From NCBI GenBank assembly GCA_030432695.1, contig JAUILN010000011.1, positions 24,950 through 88,949 of the forward strand: DNA of 64,000 bases. Reading direction: 5' to 3'. The stretch comes from a bacterium. GTDB taxonomy: Bacteria; Planctomycetota; UBA1135; UBA2386. Within the stretch, counting starts at the first letter, position 1; each line of letters begins with the position of its first letter. Both the position numbers and the translations under genes were made by a program. The notes under the pieces were generated by a model. The model did not search any database. It saw only the letters and a program-made list of their open reading frames with translations, and was not told the origin of the DNA. Shown piece after piece: positions 9,479 to 18,059 of the stretch.

Positions 9479-10105
9479 GGGGAGGCTCCACCCCTAGCCT
9501 CGCATGGGAATGCGTGCGTGACGGGAAGTGGTCGACACGACGGACGGGCGCGAGCAGACGACCGGCGCCCTGGCCTCGGCCCCTTGGGCGACGTGCATCG
9601 CGCGGGCGCACGCGGTCTCATCCCGGGATCCCGGGTGATCCGGCATGGTTGACGCCGACTCTTCGGCAGAGGACGGCCCCCGGCCGTTTGGTCATCGACG
9701 GGCGCACGGACTCTCGACTCGCCCATTGCAGGGTCAGCCCGGCCGGCGTGGTCAGCTCCAGGTTCGCCACCAGTACCACGCCCTGCAGGCGCAGTGGCGT
9801 GACGGCTGCGTGGACCGCCCCGCCTGGAGACCCCACAAGCCACTACCACGAAGCCTTTCATGTCAATCCGAAGGAGGGAGCCACAAGGTCTCCGGGCCAT
9901 GCTGCCGAGCGACTGGCTTTCGCTTGTCATCTTCGATGTCTTGTCATGCTCGATATGACAAGAGATGCGGGATGACGGAGGCCAGCTGTCGCGGACTCGG
10001 CTCCGATCTCGAAGCAGCGCTCCTCGGGACACCGATCCACTCGGTCGAGGAACTCGGATCGGGTCCGGGCCCGGCCTGCCGCGTGGCGCTGTAGACGCGC
10101 GCCGC
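9479..10105. other. Gene-poor decayed region
   Basis: About 630 bases with no convincing gene. A minus-strand fragment at 9726-9797 reads PLRLQGVVL...TTPAGLTLQ, reminiscent of the QG-x-V-x-DP-A-x-LGL end of the lineage C-terminal module, but with no intact frame around it; it may be the relic of a lost secreted-protein gene. The right part (9840-9990) is visibly lower in GC than the surroundings and holds the tandem and inverted repeats listed separately. Together with the HsdR remnant next to it, it looks like a scar of past insertion and deletion. Confidence 0.5.
9923..9962. repeat. Tandem 17-bp repeat ending in an 8-bp palindrome
   Basis: CTTGTCATCTTCGATGT (9923-9939) is followed directly by CTTGTCATGCTCGATAT (9940-9956), matching at 14 of 17 positions. 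The second copy opens a perfect inverted repeat: CTTGTCAT (9940-9947), 7-nt spacer, ATGACAAG (9955-9962). The layout resembles a dimeric repressor operator or a site-specific recombination core. It lies about 145 bp upstream of the HsdR remnant. Confidence 0.5.
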
Positions 10106-10736
10106 GGCTATCAGATCTACGCGCCCGAACGGGTCGACGACTCAGTGGGGCAATACCTGGGAGGAGCCGACCGCGACCGACTCGACGAGGACGAGCAGGT
10201 GGACTTCAAGGGCAAGGCCAAGGCCTTCCTGCGGTCGCACGGGTACCTCTCATCGATCCTGCCCTACACCAATGCCGGTTGGGAGAAGCTGTCGATCTTC
10301 CTGACGTTCTTGGTGCCCAAGCTGCCGGCGCCCGTTGAGGAAGACCTCGCGAAGGGCATCCTCGAGGCGATCGACATGGACCACCGGCGGCGGCCGCAAG
10401 CCCGAGCCCGAACTCGACCGGCTGTGGAACATCTTGAAGACCTTCAACGACCAGTTCGGGAACATCCCGTGGACCGACGCAGATCGAGTCCTCAAGCTGA
10501 TCACCGAGGACATCCCCGCGCGCGTGGCGGCGGATCCGCGCCATCAGAATGCCCGCGAGAACTCCGATCGGCAGAACGCCAAGATCGAGCACGACGAGGC
10601 ACTGAAGCGCGTGATGACTGCCCTGCTCCAAGATGACACGGAGCTGTTCAAGCAGTTCATGGACAACGAAGGGTTCCGGCGCTGGATGACGGACACGGTG
10701 TTTGGACTGACCTACGAGCGACGGGCAAGTGGGTGA
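10106..10736 (+). pseudogene. hsdR: Remnant of type I restriction enzyme R subunit (HsdR C-terminus)
   Basis: Two adjacent reading frames encode pieces of the HsdR C-terminal region. The first (10106-10381) contains YLGGADRD, VDFKGKAKAF and SILPYTNAGWEKLSIFL, then VPKLPAPVEEDLAKGILEAI. The second, offset by one frame (10386-10736), continues with GGGRKPEPELDRL, NILKTFNDQFGNI, DDTELFKQFMDNEGF and ends at FGLTYE, the usual HsdR end. From memory of the family, two segments seem to be missing: about a dozen residues after GGADRDRLD, and about 25 residues between EAIDMD and GGGRKPEPELD, where the frame also changes. The helicase and nuclease domains are entirely absent, and no hsdM or hsdS is nearby. 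It is a non-functional relic of an acquired restriction system, just beyond the 3' end of a tRNA gene. Confidence 0.85.
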
Positions 10737-10775
10737 TGTCCGGCAGGATCGAGACGGAACGCTGGGATCCGTAGC

Positions 10776-10813
10776 GGTCGGCACTTCCCTCGGCGCCCAA
10801 GGAGCTGCCGACC
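10776..10813 (-). terminator. Hairpin downstream of tRNA-Val
   Basis: On the tRNA strand, GGTCGGCA and TGCCGACC (complements of 10806-10813 and 10776-10783) form a perfect 8-bp stem around a 22-nt loop, starting about 29 nt after the tRNA 3' end. No T-tract follows, so termination would not be of the classical intrinsic kind. A 3' processing or termination structure is a guess from position. Confidence 0.35.
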
Positions 10814-10840
10814 CAGCGCAGCGCCCCGCAAGCTACGAAC

Positions 10841-10915
<75 letters not shown>

Positions 10916-11000
10916 TCGCGGGCGAGGCATCGTGGCGGGGAGGCGCCGCCACGGCAAGGGGGCGGCCAGGAGTTCCGGGCAGGCACCTTGCGCGCCCCGC

Positions 11001-11912
11001 TCACCCCACCACACTCCCCGGCCCGCGCACCACGCCCTTCACCACCTCCCCCGGCAACACGAACGCGTCGTCGAGCACCACGCAGTCCTCGAGCCAGGCG
11101 CCCCGGCCGATCACGCAGCGGCGGCCGATGGAGGCCGAGGGGCCGAGGGTCACGTCGCGTTCGATGCGCGTCGCGTCGCCGACCGCGGCGCGGCCGCGGA
11201 CGAAGGTGCGGGCGGAGATGCGGGTGCGGGCGCCGAGCAGCAGGTCGCCGTGGGTGCGGCCGTGCGGAGCGAGCGAGGGGATGCGGCCGGCGAGAGCGGC
11301 GGCGGCGGTGGCGAGCAGCTCGGCGGGTTCGGCGCAGGGGTGGAACAGACCGTCGACGTGCTCGGGCGCGGCGCGGTCGGCGGCAGGCAAGGCTCCGAGG
11401 GTCACGCGGCGCGGCCAGCCGGTGCGTGGGGCGAGCAGGGCTTCGGCCGGTGCGTCACCGGCGGTGCGGAACCACGCGCCGAGGTCGAACTCGGCGAGGC
11501 CGTCGGCGGGCAGGTCGAGGTGGCGCGGGGCGGCAGGCTCGGGATGGCCCGCGTCGATCTCGTCACCGGTGCCCCAACCGAACCAGGCTTCGTCGGCCAG
11601 CAGCTCGGCAACGGCGCGGCCGGCGCGGTCGTCTTGGAGCGCGAGTCGGGCCACTGGCAGGCCCAGCAACGGCTCGAGCAGACGGCGCAGCAGCGGCGCG
11701 CCGGCCAGCGGCGCGAGCAGCCAGGCGCGCAGGTCGGCGGTGCTGCGGCCCGGTGGCGCGTAGCGCTCGAGGTCGGTCCAGCGGACCACCAACGGCGCCT
11801 GCCGCGGAGTCGACCGTGCGCCCGCGCAGATGCGGACCGCCTCGCAGCGCGCGGGATCCAGGCCGGCGGTGGCGCGTCGCAGCCAACCCTGTGGACCGTC
11901 GAACGCGACCAT
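11001..11912 (-). CDS. Hexapeptide-repeat (left-handed beta-helix) protein of the polysaccharide locus
   Basis: 303 residues, ATG at 11912 placed directly against the TGA of the upstream sugar transferase gene, so translation is likely coupled. The last ~85 residues carry a left-handed beta-helix of hexapeptide units (LLLGARTRISARTF, IERDVTLGPSASIG, CVIGRGAWLEDCVVLDDAFV), as in sugar-nucleotide transferases and acyltransferases. Residues 40-200 have the spacing of a sugar-1-phosphate nucleotidyltransferase, but the GxGxRL nucleotide-binding loop is missing, so catalysis is doubtful. It may be a degenerate NDP-sugar pyrophosphorylase or an assembly protein acting with the adjacent transferase. 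The function call is tentative. Confidence 0.6.
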   Translation of the reverse strand: MVAFDGPQGWLRRATAGLDPARCEAVRICAGARSTPRQAPLVVRWTDLERYAPPGRSTADLRAWLLAPLAGAPLLRRLLEPLLGLPVARLALQDDRAGRAVAELLADEAWFGWGTGDEIDAGHPEPAAPRHLDLPADGLAEFDLGAWFRTAGDAPAEALLAPRTGWPRRVTLGALPAADRAAPEHVDGLFHPCAEPAELLATAAAALAGRIPSLAPHGRTHGDLLLGARTRISARTFVRGRAAVGDATRIERDVTLGPSASIGRRCVIGRGAWLEDCVVLDDAFVLPGEVVKGVVRGPGSVVG

Positions 11913-12704
11913 TCAGTAGGCCCCCCTGCCCACCAGCACCGCCGGCACCGTGCGCAGGATCAGTCCCAGATCGCGGCGCAGGCCGCGGTGCAGCGCGTAG
12001 TCGATGTCGAGCAGCACCTGCTGCTCGAACGGCACGTCGGCGCGGCCTTCGACCTGCCAGCGACAGGTCAGTCCCGGCTTCAGCTCGAGCCGCCGCCACG
12101 CCAGCTCGTCGTAGCGCGCCACCTCGGCGGGGATCGGCGGCCGCGGACCCACCAACGCCATGTCGCCGCGCAGCACGTTCCACAACTGCGGCAGCTCGTC
12201 GATGCTGGTGCGGCGCAGCAGCGCGCCGATGCGGGTGAAGCGCGGGTCACGACGCAGCTTCTTGCGGATCGCATTGCCGTCGTCGCTGGCGAGGTCGGCA
12301 AGACGGCGCTCGGCGTCGACGCACATCGAGCGGAACTTCCACATCCGGAACGGGCGCCCACCGCGGCCCACCCGGGGCTGCGCGAACAGCACCGGACCCC
12401 GGTCGTCGAGCACGATCGCCAACGCCACCAGCGCGAAGAGCGGCGCGAGCAGCACGAGGCCGAAGCTGGCACCGAGGATGTCGAGTGCCCGGCGAGACCA
12501 GCCGGAGGCATGCAGATCGAAGGCGCGCCGGATCCGGGCGCGGAGTCGCCACAGACGGGACGCAACAGGGAGCGGCCCGACAGCGGGCGAGACGTGGAGG
12601 GCGACCGCGCATCGATCGCGGCGGGTGCGGGAGACGAAACCGAGGATCATCGACGGCCTCGACTCAACGACCGTGCCGCTGCCGATCCGTCTCGTATCGG
12701 ACAC
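11913..12704 (-). CDS. Initiating undecaprenyl-phosphate sugar-phosphate transferase (WcaJ/WbaP type)
   Basis: 263 residues if translation starts at GTG 12704; an ATG at 12647 is an alternative. Residues 71-99 form the hydrophobic re-entrant/TM segment (RRALDILGASFGLVLLAPLF), followed by the signature blocks of the monotopic phosphoglycosyl transferases: PVLFAQPRVGRGGRPFRMWKFRSM at 104-127, DELPQLWNVLRGDMALVGPRP at 169-189, and RLELKPGLT at 205-213. The enzyme moves a sugar phosphate from an NDP-sugar to undecaprenyl phosphate at the inner face of the membrane, the first step of exopolysaccharide or O-antigen repeat assembly. It lacks the long N-terminal membrane domain of WcaJ itself. It sits 38 bp downstream of the NtrC-type regulator on the same strand, so regulator and enzyme are probably cotranscribed. 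Confidence 0.9.
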   Translation of the reverse strand: MSDTRRIGSGTVVESRPSMILGFVSRTRRDRCAVALHVSPAVGPLPVASRLWRLRARIRRAFDLHASGWSRRALDILGASFGLVLLAPLFALVALAIVLDDRGPVLFAQPRVGRGGRPFRMWKFRSMCVDAERRLADLASDDGNAIRKKLRRDPRFTRIGALLRRTSIDELPQLWNVLRGDMALVGPRPPIPAEVARYDELAWRRLELKPGLTCRWQVEGRADVPFEQQVLLDIDYALHRGLRRDLGLILRTVPAVLVGRGAY

Positions 12705-12742
12705 GGGGCGCGCGCGTCATCGCCAGACGAGCCGTCGCCGGA

Positions 12743-14206
12743 CTACCGCGACAGGCCGTAGCGCTCGATCTTCCGATAGATCGTCGCGCGCCCGAGCCCG
12801 AGCAGGTCGGCGGCGGCCTTGATGTTCCAATCCGCGGCACGCAGGGCATTGAGCACGATGCGACGCTCCTCCTCGTCGAAGGGTCGCACCGGCAGGTCGT
12901 CGGACGCCGACTCCAACAGCGGGGTCGAACAGGCCCGAGTCGCGACCACGCCCGACCCCACGCGGCCGCGCCCGTCGTCCGCGTCCCAGCTCGCATGCAC
13001 CGTCGGTGCCTGACAGCGATCTACGCCAACCGGCCGCAGCTCCACCGGCAGATCGTGGACGTCGAGCTGCTCGTCGTCCTCGAGGATCACCGCCCGCTCG
13101 ATCACGTTCTCCAGCTCGCGCACGTTGCCGGGCCAGTCGTGGCGGGCGATGGCCGCCAGGAAGCCGCTCGACATCCGCTCCACGGCCTTGCGATGCCGCG
13201 CCGCGAAGCGCTGCAGGAACGACTGGGCCAGCACCAACACGTCGTCGTCGCGCTCACGCAGAGGCGGCAGCTCCACCGGGAACACCGCCAGCCGGTAGTA
13301 GAGGTCGTCGCGGAAGCCCGGGGGATCGGCGTCGAGCGCCTCGCGCAGCCGGCGGTGGGTCGCAGCGATCACCCGCACGTCGACCGCGGTCCTGTGCTCG
13401 GCTCCCACCCGCTGGATCTCGCGCTCCTGCAGCACCCGCAGCAGCCGCACCTGCAGGTCGGGCCGCAGCTCGCCGATCTCGTCGAGGAAGATCGTGCCGC
13501 CCTCCGCCGACTCGAAGCAGCCGCGCCGTGCTGCGACCGCGCCGGTGAAGGCACCCTTCTCGTGGCCGAACAGCTCGCTCTCGATCACCCCGTCGGGCAG
13601 CGCCCCGCAGTTGACCGCCACGAACGGTCCGGCCGCACGCCGGCTCTCCTCGTGCACCGCCCGCGCCGCCACCTCCTTGCCGGTGCCGCTCTCGCCGAGC
13701 AGCAGGAGCGTCACGTCGCTGGCCGCCGCGCGACGCAGCAGGGCCCGCGCCTCGTGCACCGCCCGCGACTCGCCGAGGAAACGTGCGAAGCCCGAGCCGA
13801 GCGCGCCGGCGTGGCGTAGCTCGCCCACCCGCACCCGCAGGGCTCCCTGGGTGATCGCATTGTTCAGCGACGTCAGGAGCCGCATCCGGTCGAACGGCTT
13901 GGTGAGGTAGTCCACCGCGCCGTGCTGGATGCAGCGCACCACCTGCTCCACGTCGTCGCGGGCGGTCAGCACCACGCAGGGCATCTGCGGGTGCTGCTGG
14001 CGCAGGCTGGCGAGCAGCTCCTCGCCGTTCGCGTCGGGCAGTCCGAGATCGAGCAGTGCCGCGGCGAAGCGGCGGCGGTGCAACGCCTCGCGGGCCTCGG
14101 CGGCGGATCGGGTCCGCTGCAGCTCGACGTCCTGGTCGGCGAGTTCGAACTCGAGCAGCTCGAGGAACGACTCGTCGTCGTCGACTACCAGGACCGGGCG
14201 CGTCAT
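12743..14206 (-). CDS. NtrC-family sigma-54-dependent response regulator
   Basis: 487 residues from ATG 14206; an in-frame ATG at 14260 would add 18 Pro/Arg-rich residues with no domain, so the later start was chosen. Domains in order: receiver 1-120 (acidic DDD at 9-11, phosphoacceptor D53 in LLDLGLPD, K103 in LTKPF), AAA+ sigma-54 interaction domain 140-365 with Walker A GESGTGKE (171-178) and the sigma-54 contact loop GAFTGA (218-223), Walker B GGTIFLDEIGE around 236-246, and a Fis-type helix-turn-helix at the C-terminus (AAADLLGLGRATIYRKIERY). Phosphorylation by an unlinked histidine kinase should drive ATP-dependent opening of sigma-54 promoters. Position beside the polysaccharide genes suggests that it controls them, as PrsR-type regulators do elsewhere. 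No cognate kinase is in the window. Confidence 0.93.
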   Translation of the reverse strand: MTRPVLVVDDDESFLELLEFELADQDVELQRTRSAAEAREALHRRRFAAALLDLGLPDANGEELLASLRQQHPQMPCVVLTARDDVEQVVRCIQHGAVDYLTKPFDRMRLLTSLNNAITQGALRVRVGELRHAGALGSGFARFLGESRAVHEARALLRRAAASDVTLLLLGESGTGKEVAARAVHEESRRAAGPFVAVNCGALPDGVIESELFGHEKGAFTGAVAARRGCFESAEGGTIFLDEIGELRPDLQVRLLRVLQEREIQRVGAEHRTAVDVRVIAATHRRLREALDADPPGFRDDLYYRLAVFPVELPPLRERDDDVLVLAQSFLQRFAARHRKAVERMSSGFLAAIARHDWPGNVRELENVIERAVILEDDEQLDVHDLPVELRPVGVDRCQAPTVHASWDADDGRGRVGSGVVATRACSTPLLESASDDLPVRPFDEEERRIVLNALRAADWNIKAAADLLGLGRATIYRKIERYGLSR

Positions 14207-14659
14207 CGGATTCGGCCGCGGGGGTCGGGCGCGGCATGGTTGCGGAACCGGAGGGTTCATCGGTCTGCGACACGCCGCCCATCGATGGGGGAAGCCCCGG
14301 AGCCGCCCGTCTCGACCCGGACACCACGGCGAACCGATCGCAGCAAGCCGTCGGCAGCCGTGGCCGCAGTCGAGGGCGCGGTCGAGGGCGATGGCAGCGC
14401 CCGGACCAGCCCGCCGATCCCGAACCGGGAGCGGACGCGCATCGACCGGCCCGAAGCGGGATCACGCCATCGCGTCGCACAGGCCCGCGAGCGCGCAGCG
14501 TCGACCGCAGCCCTCGACCGACCTCGGCACCGCGCGGTCGTCGACGCCGCCGGTCCGCGCCGCGCGCACCGTCGCTGTCCGATTCGAGAACCGCCGGGTG
14601 CGCGGCACGCCCCTCGCTCCAGAGCACGCGTCCGCATCCCTTCCGCCCCGCCACCCGCC
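14207..14659. other. Divergent control region of the polysaccharide locus
   Basis: About 450 bases between the divergent regulator and glycosyltransferase genes. Open frames cross it because of the high GC but show no homology. A sigma-54-like promoter is proposed at 14604-14618. Otherwise nothing distinct was seen. Confidence 0.5.
14604..14618 (+). promoter_or_regulatory. Possible sigma-54 promoter upstream of the glycosyltransferase gene
   Basis: GGCACG-CCCC-TCGC-T matches the -24/-12 consensus GGCACG-N4-TTGC-W with a single mismatch (C for the first T pair), with exact spacing, 41 bp before the ATG at 14660. An NtrC-type activator is encoded next door, which makes the match more meaningful. 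In 70% GC sequence a chance match is possible. Confidence 0.3.
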
Positions 14660-15769
14660 ATGAACCGACCGCGCGTCCTGTTGATCGCCGCCGACTCCGA
14701 CCCTCGGGGTGCGACCGGTCCCCTGCACGCGTGGAACCTCGCCCATCGATTGGCGGAGCATTGCGAGATCGAACTCGTCACGCACGGTCGCTGCCGCGAA
14801 GCGATCCACGACCTCGGCGCCTTCGCGCCGGGCAACGTGCGGTTCGTCGACGGCGCACGCGGCTGGTGGTTCGGGCCGACCGCGCTCGGTATCGCCCGCG
14901 AGCGCAGCAACCGCGGGCTCGTCGACGTGGTCCATCTGCTCGACCCGCTCGGCCCCCGGACGATCCGCGGCCTGGCCCGACTCGACGCGGCCCTGGTCGT
15001 CGGACCGACGACCGCGCCGCTCCACTCGGCCACGCGCCTCGCCGACCTCGCCCTGGTGGCGGCACAGACAGCGCTTGGCGAACTCTCGGCCGGTGGCAAA
15101 GGGCGCGCCGTCGCGATCGATCCCTGCGCGGTCGACACCGACCTGCTCGAGCCGACAGGTTCGAGGCGTGGAGACGCGCTCCGCGTGGTGATGCCCTGCA
15201 CGGCTGCTTCACACGAAGCACTCGAAGCAGCGCTGCACAGCCTGCCGCAGCTCGACGGCATCGGGTTCGACCTGCTCGGTGACGACCCCGCACTCCAGGC
15301 GCTGGCCCGCACCCTCGGCGTGGCCGACCGCACCCGCTTCCTCGGCAACCTGCCGGCCGCCAACCTGCGACGCACCCTGCAGGCCGCCGATCTGCTGCTC
15401 GACCCCTCGCCCGCCGGCGCGCGCGTCGACCTGGCGCTGGCGGCAATGGCCCTGGGCGTGCCCGTCGTCGCGGTGCGCGGCAGTGCGACCGCCGCCTACA
15501 CCACGTCGCTGACCGGGCTCCACCTGGAGTCCAACGACGGCCCCGAGTTCCGCTGGGCCCTGTGCGAAGCACTGCGGCACTTCCGCGACGACGAGGCGAT
15601 GCGCCGCCAGGCCGGCCGCGCCGCCCGGTGCCACGTCGAGCGCTGCCACTCCTGGAACCGCCGCGTCGCCGACGTCCTCGCCCATTACCGCACGGCACTC
15701 GCGGCGCGCACCGCGCCACGCCGACCGATCCTCCTCGCCGCGCCGGCCGGACTCTACGGCAGCGCCTGA
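14660..15769 (+). CDS. Glycosyltransferase, group 1-like (GT-B)
   Basis: 369 residues, ATG at 14660 (MNRPRVLLIAADSDP). The N-terminal half starts with a Rossmann beta strand and a Gly-rich turn (PRGATGPLHAWNLAHRLA), as in GT-B transferases that bind the acceptor there. The C-terminal half has the GT4-like blocks RTRFLGNLPAANLRRTLQAADLLLDPS around 215-245 and a final helix region with H-x-x-x-RCHSWNRRVADVLAHY. The canonical E-x7-E motif is not clear: the position after LLLDPSPAGARVDLALAAMALGVPVVA carries no obvious Glu pair, so sugar specificity is open. It is divergent from the NtrC-type regulator and next to the initiating transferase operon, hence a likely role in extending a surface polysaccharide repeat. 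Confidence 0.7.
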   Translation: MNRPRVLLIAADSDPRGATGPLHAWNLAHRLAEHCEIELVTHGRCREAIHDLGAFAPGNVRFVDGARGWWFGPTALGIARERSNRGLVDVVHLLDPLGPRTIRGLARLDAALVVGPTTAPLHSATRLADLALVAAQTALGELSAGGKGRAVAIDPCAVDTDLLEPTGSRRGDALRVVMPCTAASHEALEAALHSLPQLDGIGFDLLGDDPALQALARTLGVADRTRFLGNLPAANLRRTLQAADLLLDPSPAGARVDLALAAMALGVPVVAVRGSATAAYTTSLTGLHLESNDGPEFRWALCEALRHFRDDEAMRRQAGRAARCHVERCHSWNRRVADVLAHYRTALAARTAPRRPILLAAPAGLYGSA

Positions 15770-15802
15770 CCCACCCATTTCCGACCTCTCCTTCCTCGCA
15801 CC

Positions 15803-16321
15803 ATGAGCATCCCATCTTCCAGGTCGGCCCCCCGCCGATCACTCCGCCGCGGCCTCGCCGTCGGTCTCCTCCTGGCGCTGGCAGCCTGCGGCTCCGGCGG
15901 AGGCGGTGGACCGACCATCGACCCGGGCGACGGCACGGGCGACAGCACGCCGTCGGGCTTCGACTTCTCGATGTGGACCGAACGCGAGGTGAGCGTGCAG
16001 GTCCGCACCGCCACCGGCCCACGCGCCGGCGCGCGGGTGCAGTTCGCCGACGCGGTCGCCGCCGACGGCACCCGAGCCGGATACGGCGTCTATGCGCTGG
16101 GTGTCACCGACGCCGACGGCCGGCTGACCCGGCGGCTGCGCATCCCGAGCGATCGGGAGCGCGTCGACCTGATCGTCAACGAGCCCGGCCATACCGGCCC
16201 CTACACCCATGAGGCGCTGCGGGCGGAATGGGGTCCGACCGCGACCTCCAGCCGGCAGAGCTTCGCGCTCGACGCGCTGTCCGACCACGCCACCCTCGAC
16301 GTGCGCCTGGAGGTGCGGTGA
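15803..16321 (+). CDS. Secreted lipoprotein of unknown function
   Basis: 172 residues. After a basic N-terminus (RRSLRRG) a hydrophobic stretch ends in the lipobox LAAC with C29 as the lipidation site, followed by GSGGGGGP, a flexible Gly-rich tether. The rest (about 50-172) looks like a single beta-sandwich domain: SVQVRTATGPRAGARVQF, then VTDADGRLTRRLRIP, resembling carboxypeptidase-regulatory or Big-type folds. The stop codon overlaps the start of the next gene (TGATG), so the lipoprotein and the LruC protein are probably made together and may interact at the cell surface. Confidence 0.75.
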   Translation: MSIPSSRSAPRRSLRRGLAVGLLLALAACGSGGGGGPTIDPGDGTGDSTPSGFDFSMWTEREVSVQVRTATGPRAGARVQFADAVAADGTRAGYGVYALGVTDADGRLTRRLRIPSDRERVDLIVNEPGHTGPYTHEALRAEWGPTATSSRQSFALDALSDHATLDVRLEVR

Positions 16322-18039
16322 TGGAACTGACTCGTCCAGCCACGCGTTACACGACGCTCCTGAGCATTGCCGCCCTGCTCGTCCTCACGCTCTCCGGCTC
16401 GCTGATCGCACAGTCGGTTTACGTCCCCAACGAGGTCAGCGCCCGCATCGGCGCGATCCTGCCCGAGGCCAGCAATGCCGGCGCGGCCTACGTCGACTCG
16501 ATCTACTCGCCGAACGTGGTGGTCGACGAACCCTGCACCGTCGAGGTGGTGTTCCTCTGGGAGGGCGCCGGCTACCGCAATGCGGTCGGTTGGTTCAGCT
16601 TCCGCGAGGAGACCGACGGCTCGATCACGATCACCGACCGCAACCTGATCTGGGCCAATGCGTCGCTGCCGAGCGCGGGGACCGTGCAGATCGGTGACCT
16701 GCGGACGCTGCGGGCGCCGGACGGTCAGGTCCGGGTGTTCACCGCGGGTGAGAAGATCGGCTTCTTCCTGGTCGCAGACGGCTTCAGCATGGACGACCGG
16801 ATCCGCAACTACGACCCGCTGCAGACCGCGATCCCGGCCACCGACCCCGCCGTGAACGGCACCTTCGGACGCGGCTGCTACACCACGCTGACCCACCTCA
16901 ACCCCGAGTACGCGCAGGTCGACACCGCCGCGGCGCGCCACGTGGCGCTGATCGACATGCCGCCGGTCACCGGCTTCATGGACGGCGAGCGCTATCTGAT
17001 GATGGGGATCGAGGACCAGAACCGGGTCGCCGGCTCCGACAACGACTTCAACGACCTCGTCGTGGTCGTCAGCGCGAACCCCATCGAGGCGATCGACGAG
17101 ACCGAGGCGTTCCAATACGAGCCCGACGACCTCGACGGCGACGGTGTGAAGGGCACCGACGACCACTTCCCCAACGCCCCAGACCGGGCGTTCGTGCAGC
17201 GCTTCCCGCAGCACGGTTCCGACTTCCTGGCCTTGGAGGACCAGTATCCGGCGGTCGGCGACGCCGACTACAACGACGCGGTCCTCGCGCACCACTACGT
17301 CGTCGTCACCAATGCCGGAGGCGACATCAAGGACGTGCTCGGCGAGTTCCACCTGATGGCCCGCGGCTCGGCCCACGACCACGGCTTCGGGGTCCACTTC
17401 CCCGACCTCACCGACACCGCGACCGGCCGGCTGCGCATCGAGCGCCAGCTCTCGGACGATGCCGAGACCGTCGAGGTGTTGGAGTATCCGAACCTGGTCC
17501 GCCTGTTCGACCGCGACCAGCGCCGCATCACGGTGTTCAGCTCGACGATCCGCGCGCTGCCGGGCGGCTTCGGCAGCGGCTTCGCCAACACGCTGTCGGC
17601 CACGCCGATCCGCAGCGCCGCCTCGGCCCGCTTCCACCTCGAGTTCGACACGCCGCTGCCGACCGTGCAGGTCGGTGACGTGCCGTTCGACCCGTTCTTC
17701 GACATCCACCGCGGCGGACTGCGCGACGTCCACCTGCCCGGCAAGCCGGCCTTCGCCGACCGCGAGGCCGGCCTCCCCGACGAGAGCCAGGGCCTGAGCT
17801 TCGTCGACGCCGCGGGCTATCCGTACCTGCTCGCGATCCCGGAGACCTGGCGCTTCCCGCTGGAGCGGATCCAGCTCGGCGCAGCGTTCGGACGCTTCGA
17901 CGCCTGGCGCACCTCCGGCGGCTTCACCGACCGCGACTGGCACCAGCATCCCGAGCCGGTGTCGAGTGGTCTGGTGGGTGACGACCTGCCGCGGTTCGTC
18001 CCGAACCGGAACTGGACGGTGGGTCTGCCCCCGCGTTGA
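16321..18039 (+). CDS. Secreted DUF4114/LruC-domain protein
   Basis: 572 residues, ATG at 16321 sharing one base with the preceding stop. The signal peptide covers about 1-31 (LLSIAALLVLTLSGSLIAQ). Residues 45-240 contain a DUF4114-like region that ends in IEDQNRVAGSDNDFNDLVV, the Asp-rich end typical of that family. Residues 255-560 match the LruC pattern: DDLDGDGVKGTDDHFPNAP at its start, DADYNDAVLAHHY, and a long beta-rich tail with EIHLPGK-like strands (DVHLPGKPAF). LruC proteins are secreted or outer-surface proteins of Bacteroidetes, Leptospira and planctomycetes; no enzyme activity is established. The coupled upstream lipoprotein suggests a two-component surface assembly. Confidence 0.8.
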   Translation: MELTRPATRYTTLLSIAALLVLTLSGSLIAQSVYVPNEVSARIGAILPEASNAGAAYVDSIYSPNVVVDEPCTVEVVFLWEGAGYRNAVGWFSFREETDGSITITDRNLIWANASLPSAGTVQIGDLRTLRAPDGQVRVFTAGEKIGFFLVADGFSMDDRIRNYDPLQTAIPATDPAVNGTFGRGCYTTLTHLNPEYAQVDTAAARHVALIDMPPVTGFMDGERYLMMGIEDQNRVAGSDNDFNDLVVVVSANPIEAIDETEAFQYEPDDLDGDGVKGTDDHFPNAPDRAFVQRFPQHGSDFLALEDQYPAVGDADYNDAVLAHHYVVVTNAGGDIKDVLGEFHLMARGSAHDHGFGVHFPDLTDTATGRLRIERQLSDDAETVEVLEYPNLVRLFDRDQRRITVFSSTIRALPGGFGSGFANTLSATPIRSAASARFHLEFDTPLPTVQVGDVPFDPFFDIHRGGLRDVHLPGKPAFADREAGLPDESQGLSFVDAAGYPYLLAIPETWRFPLERIQLGAAFGRFDAWRTSGGFTDRDWHQHPEPVSSGLVGDDLPRFVPNRNWTVGLPPR

Positions 18040-18059
18040 TCCGCGTCACGAGGCGCCGC

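Noticed and set aside
6857..9652. 931-codon open frame on the plus strand opposite the beta-helix gene
   Set aside because: Repetitive VAVDR-type text is the antisense of beta-helix codons; the minus strand has a signal peptide and clear fold repeats.
9475..10032. 185-codon minus-strand frame in the decayed zone
   Set aside because: Composition is Arg/Pro/Ser noise, no ribosome binding site or homology; only a short tail-like fragment at 9726-9797 was kept as a remark.
10932..12761. 609-codon plus-strand frame opposite the sugar transferase operon
   Set aside because: No domain, overlaps two well-recognised minus-strand genes completely.
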